Positions 35,301 to 44,900 of a stretch of DNA of 64,000 bases are shown piece by piece. The notes below the pieces were generated by a model. That model had not been told where the DNA came from. It saw nothing but the letters and a program-made list of their open reading frames with translations, and did no database searches. How positions within the stretch are numbered: position 1 is the stretch's first letter; the number at the start of each line of letters is the position of its first letter. Both the position numbers and the translations under genes were made by a program. Origin of the DNA: Parapristionchus giblindavisi (taxonomy: Eukaryota > Nematoda > Chromadorea > Rhabditida > Diplogasteridae); contig CALSFV010000134.1 in NCBI GenBank assembly GCA_943737045.1, forward strand, positions 80,954 through 144,953, in the 5' to 3' direction.

Positions 35301-38300
35301 TAGGGAAATTAATATTTTTCCCTAAATGACGGCTCCTATTCCGTCTCTGAACGTAGAATAAATTCGAATTTAGTTTTATTCATTTTATTTTATTATTTTA
35401 ATTATATCTTTGCTGTATTTTCACTTGGGAATCAATGTTCATCGCCTTACTTACCTCCTGTACTGTTCTGTTGGTGTTTTGTGTCATAATTCGGAGTTCA
35501 GTTCGAATATTTCATCGTTAATTAATTTTGAGCGTTCAGCCATGCGAGAAGACGTTCAGACGTATCGATGCAAAGGCGCGGGCGGTCGGAGAAGAGGTAG
35601 CATCGATTTATTGTCGTATTTATCGATTATATTCGATTGGATTCATCACTAATTATCATAATCATTGTATTCGTCCATGTATTGTACTAATTTCCTCGTT
35701 CTTGTTGTAGATCATAGGGAAGGTGTCGTAGGATAGGATAATCTATGCATCCACTCAATATTTATTGAAATAGCAAGTAGAATTTGTTGTCGGACAGCAA
35801 ATTCGACTCTTTTTCTCGGGAATGCATGTTGGTCACAAAATGAGCTCATTTTGCTGTCAGACAACAAACTCTGTCCATTTTGTTGTCAAACCATATTCAT
35901 TTTTTGGTCAACATTTTCCACAATTTTTGTTGTCAGACAAGATTATTTCCATGTTTTGTTGTCACTAGATTCGTTGACTGCAAAATTTACTATTTTTGTT
36001 GTCTGCCTACAAAATAGTCACTAATTGTTACCATATTTATTTATTTATTGCATTGACAACAATCGTTATACTTTTTGATGTCTGACAACATACTTCTCCG
36101 ATAAATTGGTCAATCGATAGTCGTTGTCACACACTAGCAAAAAGAACAAGTTTGCCACAATTTATTGTTCAGAGAGTCCTATATGAGAGGAATCGCGAGA
36201 AAATCGACCGTTTCGGAGGGTCCGCGGCGGTAGAAATTTCGACCCCCTGAAAAATTCAGATTAAGTACTTTGAACGATGCTCTATCGAACTGCGTTTTCC
36301 GAATTTGCATATCTGCTCTCATTTTCGAGTTACGGTAGGTCAAAGTTGGCAGGTACGGTATTTTTGGCTCGAGTGTGCGTCAGAAAAATGATCAGAACTC
36401 CATTCAAAATAATGATAGAAACTTTTCCAAAAAAAGCATCGAAAGAGGAGATCTTGGGCAACATTTCCCTGTTGATGACGTCATTTTTCGACCATGCGCC
36501 GGTGCGGGGCGGTCGGTTTTATGAAAAAGTGACGTAACTTTCCTAATCGGAAAAAGTGCACTTTTCTTCTATGCGCGTTTTGTTGCACCCATATGTGTCT
36601 AAAAATGACCCAAGTTTCAGAGGATTTGAGAAATGCAAAAAAAAATGGCGTTGATTTTAGTAACGCGACCTCGGACCTGTCAAAGGAAAGCACGGCTTAT
36701 TCCTTTATCAAGAAGCAGCAAAGTCGTTTAAATGACTCAAAAACATCCGAAAATACATTACGAGCTCAAAATACACATATATGACAGTTATTTGAAACAC
36801 AAAATCACCGAGTTTCGAAAAATTTGAAAAAAACCATATTTTGCTTTTCCACGTGAAAAAACCGTTTCAGTAATGTTAATTAATCTTTATAATATTTCTT
36901 ATAATGTTTTTGAACATTTATGTTTTTGGAAGTGAAGGCCTACCTGCTCTTAGAGCCGAGATATCCGCCATCGAGATTACACGCGCGTCCCCCAACTCAC
37001 CCTTTGAGAAGAGATGTGTTGCCATAAAATGAACGTTTTCCAGCTCAGAATGACTCAAAACAACTTGTTTCATCATTCTTATCACGAAAAAAATACCTTG
37101 GAACACGATTTCTGTGTCTGTAAAAATCAGCAAAAGATTTGGATCGAACCGGGGTTCGAACCCGCCCGTACTTCCTCGCTCTCGCTCTCTCTCTCTCTCT
37201 CTTCAAGGAATGATGAAGTACGGGCGGGTTCGAACCCCGGTTCGATCCAAATCTTTTGCTGATTTTTACAGACACAGAAATCGTGTTCCAAGGTATTTTT
37301 TTCGTGATAAGAATGATGAAACAAGTTGTTTTGAGTCATTCTGAGCTGGAAAACGTTCATTTTATGGCAACACATCTCTTCTCAAAGGGTGAGTTGGGGG
37401 ACGCGCGTGTAATCTCGATGGCGGATATCTCGGCTCTAAGAGCAGGTAGGCCTTCACTTCCAAAAACATAAATGTTCAAAAACATTATAAGAAATATTAT
37501 AAAGATTAATTAACATTACTGAAACGGTTTTTTCACGTGGAAAAGCAAAATATGGTTTTTTTCAAATTTTTCGAAACTCGGTGATTTTGTGTTTCAAATA
37601 ACTGTCATATATGTGTATTTTGAGCTCGTAATGTATTTTCGGATGTTTTTGAGTCATTTAAACGACTTTGCTGCTTCTTGATAAAGGAATAAGCCGTGCT
37701 TTCCTTTGACAGGTCCGAGGTCGCGTTACTAAAATCAACGCCATTTTTTTTGCATTTCTCAAATCCTCTGAAACTTGGGTCATTTTTAGACACATATGGG
37801 TGCAACAAAACGCGCATAGAAGAAAAGTGCACTTTTTCCGATTAGGAAAGTTACGTCACTTTTTCATAAAACCGACCGCCCCGCACCGGCGCATGGTCGA
37901 AAAATGACGTCATCAACAGGGAAATGTTGCCCAAGATCTCCTCTTTCGATGCTTTTTTTGGAAAAGTTTCTATCATTATTTTGAATGGAGTTCTGATCAT
38001 TTTTCTGACGCACACTCGAGCCAAAAATACCGTACCTGCCAACTTTGACCTACCGTAACTCGAAAATGAGAGCAGATATGCAAATTCGGAAAACGCAGTT
38101 CGATAGAGCATCGTTCAAAGTACTTAATCTGAATTTTTCAGGGGGTCGAAATTTCTACCGCCGGGGGGTGGTCGAACCTCTGGCGATTCCTCTCATATAT
38201 TAAATAACAAATTCATACCCTGATTTCTCCTAGATCGACATGACTATCTTCATTATCATCATCTTCTTCATCTTCATCAACATTCTTCACAATCACTTCA

Positions 38301-38622
38301 TCCTTCTTCTTCTTCTTTTTCTTCTCTACAGTATTCTTTTCATTCTCTTCAATATCATATATATGATGTAGAGTAGTATCAGTTGTCTTCTTTACTTTCC
38401 TTCCTCTTTTATCAACAGTAGCAACACGAGTGAATCGTGTATCAGTTAAAGCACCACCAAAACGATCATCTAATACTACCTAGAATCAATCAATAATCAT
38501 CTACTACTATCTAATTATATTATCTTTACCTTTCTTTCCTTTCTCTTAAGTCCTCCAAACTTTGGATCACTTTTAACATGTTTAAATCGAGGATCAGACA
38601 ATCCTTTATCATTCTTACCCAT
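23827..38622 (-). CDS. ESF1 homologue, 18S pre-rRNA processing factor
   Basis: Twelve exons join in phase to 574 residues: 38622-38530, 38479-38219, 31291-31173, 31100-31025, 30957-30874, 30816-30691, 30655-30569, 30525-30412, 30347-30297, 30245-30154, 24635-24542, then 24445-24272, 24226-24008 and 23961-23827 (fourteen segments in all). The N-terminus has [14 protein letters not shown] and [20 protein letters not shown], as in ESF1. The core has [60 protein letters not shown] and VKLTWED, with acidic stretches between. The C-terminus has [20 protein letters not shown] and a lysine-rich tail. Family role: nucleolar factor for small-subunit rRNA maturation. The coding part is 1.7 kb but the gene spans 14.8 kb because two introns are filled with palindromic transposons. 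ATG lies 6 bases after a CCAG acceptor-like site, consistent with trans-splicing. Confidence 0.9.
24697..25618. mobile_element. Palindromic element with TCCGGCACAG/CTGTGCCGG ends
   Basis: The arms mirror from GGCACAGTGAAAAAATCAAA at the left to TTTGATTTTTTTTTTCGCTG at the right. The arms encode the same 42-residue stretch in opposite directions. GGTTCGATCTG, a partial B-box match, is in both arms (about 25006 minus, about 25297 plus). It has no recognisable gene. Confidence 0.7.
25825..25888 (+). other. tRNA-like sequence (A box and B box) in transposon arm
   Basis: TGGTGTAGTGGTAA resembles a tRNA D-arm/A box and GGTTCGAATAC resembles the T-arm/B box, about 45 bases apart. The anticodon stem is weak, so this is probably a tRNA-derived relic or internal Pol III promoter rather than a working tRNA. 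Confidence 0.6.
25891..27454. mobile_element. Foldback element, family FB1 (copy 2), nested
   Basis: Its left end AAAACACTATCTGAG and right end GATAGCGTGTTC interrupt the arm of the element at 25622-28190. The undisturbed opposite arm reads CACCTATGGAG, and here CACCTAT and TATGGAG lie either side of the insert, showing an insertion with TAT duplicated. Its long arms are near identical. A further MITE sits at its centre. Confidence 0.8.
26501..26649. mobile_element. hAT-like MITE at centre of FB1 copy 2
   Basis: The ends are TAGGGTGGCGAGAATGACTC and its complement. The flanks are identical, GTGCTGAT at 26493-26500 and 26650-26657, a perfect 8 bp duplication. This makes at least four nesting levels within one intron. 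Confidence 0.88.
27925..27988 (-). other. tRNA-like sequence, opposite arm
   Basis: This is the mirror of 25825-25888 on the minus strand, with GGTTCGAATACACC and GTGGTGTAGTGGTAATG. It differs from the other arm at a few bases, so the arms are not perfectly homogenised here. Confidence 0.6.
28525..29287 (+). pseudogene. Broken coding-like sequence captured inside a transposon
   Basis: The acidic reading frame [16 protein letters not shown] runs to PRDTVVTV, is interrupted by the MITE at 28696-28993, and resumes as [13 protein letters not shown] before stopping near 29094. A second frame from about 29035 reads [32 protein letters not shown] and on to 29287. Composition is more GC-rich and codon-like than the surroundings. 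I do not recognise the protein. It could be a captured host exon or the remnant of an element-encoded protein. Confidence 0.4.
28696..28993. mobile_element. GC-rich MITE with tandem CGTGGGG(C/T)(A/G)CGCC units
   Basis: CTCCGGTATTTTTTGTC at the left and GACAAAAAATACCGGAG at the right, flanked by TA, suggest a Tc1/mariner-type insertion. The interior holds repeated CCGTGGGGCACGCC-like units and is far more GC-rich than its surroundings. Confidence 0.75.
29620..29690 (-). other. B-box/tRNA-like sequence in transposon
   Basis: On the minus strand, GGGTTCGAATCCGCCTCCC matches the Pol III B box (GGTTCGAATCC) exactly. Upstream lie short repeats of GTTAGC that could form a D-arm-like helix. No convincing cloverleaf is seen. 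Confidence 0.5.
31319..32240. mobile_element. Tc1-like inverted-repeat element in ESF1 intron
   Basis: CAGTAGCGGCCAAAAGTATT starts the left end and its complement ends the right, each flanked by TA. These ends resemble nematode Tc1 ends (CAGT...GGCCAAAA). The arms run for about 400 bases. No transposase is visible. A short relative is at 42782-43031. Confidence 0.85.
32241..32318. repeat. (TA)n microsatellite
   Basis: It is a nearly pure TA repeat directly abutting the Tc1-like element, so the TA duplication of that element may have arisen in, or seeded, the repeat. Confidence 0.95.
32456..33759 (-). mobile_element. Tc1/mariner element with degenerate transposase
   Basis: TACAG...GATCAAGAATTACGAAGAC at the left is inverted at the right as GTCTTCGTAATTCTTGATC...CTGTA. 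The length of 1.3 kb is that of an intact Tc1/mariner element. The interior on the minus strand contains transposase-like sequence. It lies in ESF1 intron 2, in the same orientation as the gene. Confidence 0.82.
32818..33640 (-). pseudogene. Tc1/mariner-family transposase remnant
   Basis: The N-terminal helix-turn-helix region is visible near 33620-33540 ([20 protein letters not shown]). After a broken stretch, an open frame from 33342 to 32818 contains [14 protein letters not shown], matching the first catalytic Asp block of the DDE transposases. The parts are in different frames with stops between, and the order downstream is not canonical, so the gene is dead. Confidence 0.7.
33821..36181. 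mobile_element. 2.4 kb near-perfect palindrome, TA-flanked
   Basis: TAGGACTCTCTGAACAATAA at the left and its complement ending at 36181 at the right are each flanked by TA. An 80-residue reading frame at 34975-35217 (-) is repeated exactly at 35410-35652 (+), so the inner arms are identical over at least 240 bases. The outer parts hold many TTGTTGTC(T/A)GACAAC-type motifs. It has no recognised protein. Confidence 0.82.
36182..38199. mobile_element. 2.0 kb near-perfect palindrome with central CT repeat
   Basis: TATGAGAGGAATCGC at the left and GCGATTCCTCTCATA at the right define the ends, sharing the TA junction with the preceding element. An 86-residue frame at 36277-36537 (+) is repeated exactly at 37851-38111 (-), and a 71-residue frame likewise (37256-37471 + and 37133-36918 -). 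The centre is a short CT run near 37185-37202. GGTTCGAACCC is present in each arm beside the centre. Confidence 0.85.
37141..37250. other. Paired B-box-like motifs at palindrome centre
   Basis: GGGTTCGAACCCCGGTTCGA occurs on the plus strand near 37227-37246, and its complement near 37146-37165. Each contains two overlapping GGTTCGA cores, the Pol III B box. A 4 bp T-stem can be drawn, but no full tRNA. Confidence 0.5.
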
Positions 38623-38906
38623 TATAACCTGGATACAATATTGACCTATTAATCAATAATGTGTCAATAGATATTGATTAGTGTTACTGAACACATATTA
38701 ATGATATATATTGAGTTTTTCTAGAATCTTCTTTATCTCTTAACAGCCTTTACATCTTTCCCACAAAAAAAAAAACTAAAACAAATGATGCATATATATT
38801 ATATTAACTATGAAGAAGATGAACAACAAGATGACCATTATCTATTGAATTAAAGATTAACAATGATAATAAAGAAAGAAGATAAAATAAAGAGTTGGAT
38901 ATATGA

Positions 38907-41900
38907 TTATTTAACATGAACATTTGTAAGAGTAGGTGCAGTCATCTTAGTTACTCCTCCTACTAATAGAGGTGATCCTTTCCATGATGCATATCCTTCT
39001 GATGATACTTTCAGATCTTCTGCTACTGTCTCCCATATCTATAATCAATCAATATGATCTATCATCTATACCGTAATCCTTACCTTCTTCTTAGGATTCA
39101 ATTGAACATCAGGTCTATGTTCATAAGGTGGACACAATACGGGTGTTCCAGGTGTACTTCCACTATCAACTTCCATTACTTCTACCTGATAGATAGATCA
39201 TAAAACACACTATTCGAAAATCAACATAGGTGCGGTATCGATGAAAAATAGATTTTTCTGCTTTATGTGTGATAATTACAGGCATAGGTGGGCACGCTGG
39301 AGGAAAGGCTGTGCGCAAACCGGGGAAGGGGGATGCAAGGCTGTGCGCATTTCAATTTTTTGACGAATTCGACTGGAATTTTTCCAATTCTTGCGAGGCA
39401 AGGCTATGCGCAAGGCCCATATAGGAAAGCAAGGCTATGCGCAAAAATTTTTCGTTTTCGCGCGCCCACCTATGATTACAGGCTCCATGAGTGTAGTTCA
39501 CTGGTACTTGGAAATTCCTTCCAATTGAAAATTCGCTTCAGGAAGTGACCACACAACGGTTTGGCGCCTTTTCCTAAAAAGTTTATTTCGAATCCAATCG
39601 ATTCGGGAGTGGCCGCTATCGACCCCTTGGCTAATTCTAAGAAACTATTGTCAAGGAGAGTTTTTCGATCAACGGTCAACGAAGGCTGGAATTCGGGAAT
39701 TTTCGAAATAATTTTCACATTAAATTAATTCTCACTATTTTCCCATGGCGAATATAAATTTTTTATTTGCTCAATAACTTCTACATGTGATAACACACCT
39801 TCAGATTAAAAATCATAATTTAAAAAAAAAAGGTAATTATGGCGAACGAATCATTTTATAACGAAAGTCGTGAATTATGGTGTGCTCCTACAGTAATCCC
39901 TATTCGGTTAATTTTGTTTTTCGCTAGTTTTGAGCATATTTTTAGCGGTTTTCTTTACAATGTTAGGCGTATATGATTATTCTGCACCATCGGAGTGCAG
40001 CTGCACGGCATATGTGATGACCACATTACTGATCGTACTTGTACTGCACGTGTACTGTAATTTACGTGCTTTCTGTTATTCTCTGATCAGTCTATAAAAC
40101 CGACAAGAAAGAGCACAGAACGGCATGAGTATGGTAACTACGCCGCAAGCTGGCTCGTTTACGAAAGTGAATAACATTTACAGTACAAGTGCGATCAGCA
40201 ATGTGGTCATCATATATACCGTGCAGCTGTACTCCGATGGTGCAGAATAATCATATACGTCTAACATTGTAAAGAAAACCGCTGAAAATATGCTCAAAAC
40301 TAGCGAAAAACAAAATTAAACGAATAGAGATTACTGTAGGAGCACACCATAATTCACGACTTTCGTTATAAAATGATTCGTTCGCCATAATTACCTTTTT
40401 TTTTAAATTATGATTTTTAAACTGAAGGTGTGTTATCACATGTAGAAGTTATTGAGCAAATAAAAAAATTATATTCGCCATGGGAAAATAGTGAGAATTA
40501 ATTTAATGTGAAAATTATTTCGAAAATTCCCGAATTCCAGCCTTCGTTGACCGTTGATCGAAAAACTCTCCTTGACAATAGTTTCTTAGAATTAGCCAAG
40601 GGGTCGATAGCGGCCACTCCCGAATCGATTGGATTCGAAATAAACTTTTTTAGGAAAAGGCGCCAAACCGTTGTGTGGTCACTTCCTGAAGCGAATTTTC
40701 AATTGGAAGGAATTTCCAAGTACCAGTGAACTACATTCATGGAGCCTGTAATTATCACACACAAAACAGAAAAATTTATTTTCATCGATACCAAAAAATA
40801 TCCGAGTTTGTTAAATTCTCTCAGATAGTGTTTTATAACATATTATCATCTATATATTATAGTATTTAATACCTTATCAGGGGAACTAGCACACATAACC
40901 ATAGCTCTTGATTCAATTCCTCTCATCTTAGCTGCTTTTAGATTACATAGAACAACTACAAGACGATTCTGCATCTACAATTCAAAACTTCACATATTGT
41001 TATTCACCAAATGTTATGTCGTGTTAATTTTCGAGAAAAAAAAGGCAAAAGGATGTTAAGTTTGTCCTCTTGTAAATAGCTTTGTAAAAAGCAAATATCT
41101 CGGACTAGGTAGAGACTTGAAACTTGGCTTTGGGCTAAAAACCGTGAAAAAAAACTTATAAACGAAGTATCAAGTCTCTAGCTCTACTAACAAGGGAAGC
41201 ACCCGTTGCGACGGAAACGATTCTGAAAGGGACCCATATGGGTTGTTTGGGTTGAGGGGGGGGGGGGGGGAGGGCCGACAAATCTGTTTTCAAAAGCTGC
41301 ACCGCGGATCTACTAATCGATAATTTCGATTATTGATTATCCTCCACCCTCCGGTCCCCCCCCTCTCAACACTAACTACCCATATGGGTCCCTTACAGAA
41401 TTGGTTCCGTCGCAACTGGTGCTTCCCTTGTAAGAACGGAGATATTTGCTTTTTACATTTATGATCGAGTTTTTCCGGGAAATCATTCACGATTTTTAAC
41501 CCAAAAACCAAGTTTCAAGTATCTAACTAGTCAGGGAACCGAGATATTTGTTTTTTTCTACAATGCTATTTACAAGAGGACAAAATCAACACCCTTTTGC
41601 TTTATCCGAGTGCTACTTCCGGAAAATTAACACCACATTAGTTTAGTTTATGTAATTTAACTGTTTGATGGTTTTCCTTTCAGAATAAACATTCTCTTGC
41701 TTCATCTATTTTTATTGAAAGAAATGATACAATCCATATATTTATTATGTCATATATTGATTATAGAATCTTCATATGATCAGGAGATCAAAAGATATAC
41801 TAGAGTATTAGAGTATTGAATATATATTACTTACTTGATCAATAGGAACATGTCTAACTAATCCAGATACAACAGTTCTAGGAGTATCTTCTCCTACATC

Positions 41901-44900
41901 TATCTGTTCAACATACAATGCATCTGCATCTGGATGTTTCTCACACTTAAATATAATCAATGACTCCCTCACTCAATCAATAATACTAATAATGAATACC
42001 TTGATAATTCTTCCAACTCTAAGATCAAGTCTTCCAATATCAATGATATCATCTCCTCCTTTAGTTCCTCCCTTATCTCCATTATCATTACCACTCTTCT
42101 TCTTAGGTGCCTATACAGAAATCATAATAAAGATATATCAAAATATATCCAAACCTTCTCTTTCTTTTCATTATTGGTAGAAGGGACTACTTTCTCATTA
42201 GATGATACATTTGAAGTAGAAGGAGGAGGAGTACAAGTACCATTCACTTTTGAACTTTCCTTCTTTGGTATACTAATCTGAGGTACTGAAATCGATTAAT
42301 TAACACCCATTACTTCATTTTTGAAACTAACTTCCAGCGGCAACTTCAAATTGAACTAATTTCTTGACGAGTACTTCAATATCCTTCTCCAATTGAACAT
42401 TTTCACTTTCTAGAGATGATAACTTTGATGATACGAATGCATTACGAGCCTAATAGAGATAGAGATAGAGATGGATAGATAGAAATAGATCAATTGTATT
42501 ATACCTGTTCAAACTTGGCATTGACAGTTGATAGAAGTGATCTAATCTGATTTTGATTCTTAGCCAATTGAGGAAAATGACGAGAAGCCATTGATGATGA
42601 TGATTCCTTATGAGATTTAGATGATTCTGAAAGAGACAAAGGACATACATGTATAGACATATAAAGATATAAGGGGATATGATTAGTCGATGAATAATGA
42701 ATACGAACACGATAACGACATATACGATATATCAATGATATGAAGAAATAAGATGAATAAGATGAATTAAAAGAGAATATACAGTAGCGGCCAAAAGTAT
42801 CCGACAAAAACTTTACAATGAAAAAAAAACTAGACTTTTGACTCAGATGAGCATGTTTTGGTAGGTTTAAGGCACATTATTAACTAAAATTTTTATTTTT
42901 CTTTAAAATTTGGATTTTATGTGCATGCAAACCTATACTAGTACATCTGTTAATATTATTAATTTAATTGCTTATCTGAGTCAAAAGTTATGGCATTGTA
43001 ACGTTTTCGCGAATACTTTTGGCCGCTACTGTAAAGGTAAATACGAGAATATCTAATAAGGTATAGTTTAAATTGAATTTTAAAATTGAGATTAACAAGG
43101 GAATGGTCTGAAGACACATATCCCGATCTTCACGAAACTTTAAGGGCATACTAATTAGAACACTCTGATTTCAAATCCGTTAAAAAAAAATATTTCAATA
43201 AAAACCTGCACATTATTTTTTCGAAGCGAGATAGATTTTTCACTGGCTACATAACATCGTTTAACGCTGTCTTCAGAACGGTATTGGTGGCCGAGTGGTT
43301 TAGGGCGCGGAATAGCATTTTATGGGAGGAGCAGGTTCGACTCCCACCTGACGTATATCTTTTGCTATTTTTTACAAAATGTTGTATTGTGGTCTTCAAA
43401 AAAATAATGTGCAGGTTTTTAAAAAGGATTTGAAATCAGCGTGTTCTAATTACTATGCCCTCAAAGTTTCGTGAAGATCGGGATATGTGTCTTCAGACCA
43501 TTCCCTTGTAAGAACAGAATGGAAGAATTTAATATTTAAAAAAAGAAAGATGAGAAATAATAAATGAGGTAGGAGGTGATGAGATAGATTCATCCTCTTC
43601 ATCATCGATATCCTACAAACAACAACAACTACTCTCACAATAACCCCATATCATTAATATCATTAACTCACTTTTATCTATCTTCTCATTAGGTTTATTG
43701 TTCTTTCCTCCTTTATTAGTTGATTGAGTTGATGTATTTGATGAAGACTAGAAACATACCATACTTCATTCATAGTAAATACTATCATATTCCGTCTTAT
43801 CTATTATAATAATAATATAAACCAACCCCTCCAAACTTGGCCTTCCATTGTTCAACCTTTGCCTTCTCCATTTTGACAAAGAGTGGTTTAGGCTGAGATG
43901 AATGAATGAATGAATATGATCATTGATGAATAAATGAATGAATACCTGTCCAATAGTATGTCCTTTCCTGAGATAACAAATGACTTTATTACTGAATGCA
44001 GGTAATTCTTCCATTCCACATTGAATACGAATACGATGAGACATCTAGAGTACATCAAATACTCTATCTATATACAATTGAATAATGATACCTCGGGCAT
44101 AATGGGATGAAGAGTGAGAGAAAGAAGATACGATACATTACACACAATACCGATTACAGTACCTGCTCTCTTCCTATTTATATACATATTATTGATTACA
44201 AAGTATTATTATTTGTAATATGACATACTTTTGTTCATCATCTCCTTTAATAGCAACCCATGGTTGTTGTACTTGCATGTATTGATTAGCACGACGAGAT
44301 AATGATAGAACTGATCGAACTCCATCCTAAATCAATATCCATCATATTCTCATCCTTTTCAATCAAGACATACACCGTGTGGAACACAACGGTGTACGCA
44401 GAGACGTTTACTGTTCATCCCAAGGCACATACCATATCCATAGGTCGAAAAGTATGTTGCAAAGCACCAAGCCTGACCGGATTTTGAGCCAAAATTTCCC
44501 AAAAATCGAAAAACCTGACCGGATTTTGAGCCAAATTTGCCAAAACCCGAAAACCCTGACCTGATTTTGAAAACCGGCAACCTAGCTATTCGACCTATGA
44601 CCATATCACTGTGTCATCTAAAGGTCCTCTCTCACCCATGGCGAATACCATGGGATTGAGAGGGAGTATGTCAAGACCACTCCAATCTCATTTCATTTAT
44701 TACAAATATAAGAAGAACAAGTAACCTTGAGTTTAACACCTTCCATATTCTTTTCCCATTCTCCTAATTCCTCTTGTAGATCAACAAGGAAATCGATATC
44801 ATCGTCAGTTAGATTCATCTCAGGAATAACACCTAACAAGGGAAGTCTTTTATGTCTCAGTGAGAACTTTAAATAAGAGTATTTTTCCTCGATAGGTATA

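Noticed and set aside
34975..35652. Duplicated 80-residue frames as a possible gene pair
   Set aside because: They are the two arms of one palindrome, with no recognisable domain; identity reflects inverted DNA, not protein selection.
24697..38199. CRISPR array, prophage or bacterial features
   Set aside because: Introns, ribosomal S11 with eukaryotic structure and Tc1-type elements show a nuclear animal genome; repeats are inverted, not regularly spaced direct repeats.
43453..43638. Possible extra mars-1 exon around [11 protein letters not shown] (minus strand)
   Set aside because: The preceding exon ends in phase 1 and this segment would then hit a stop at once; splicing directly to 42626 keeps frame.
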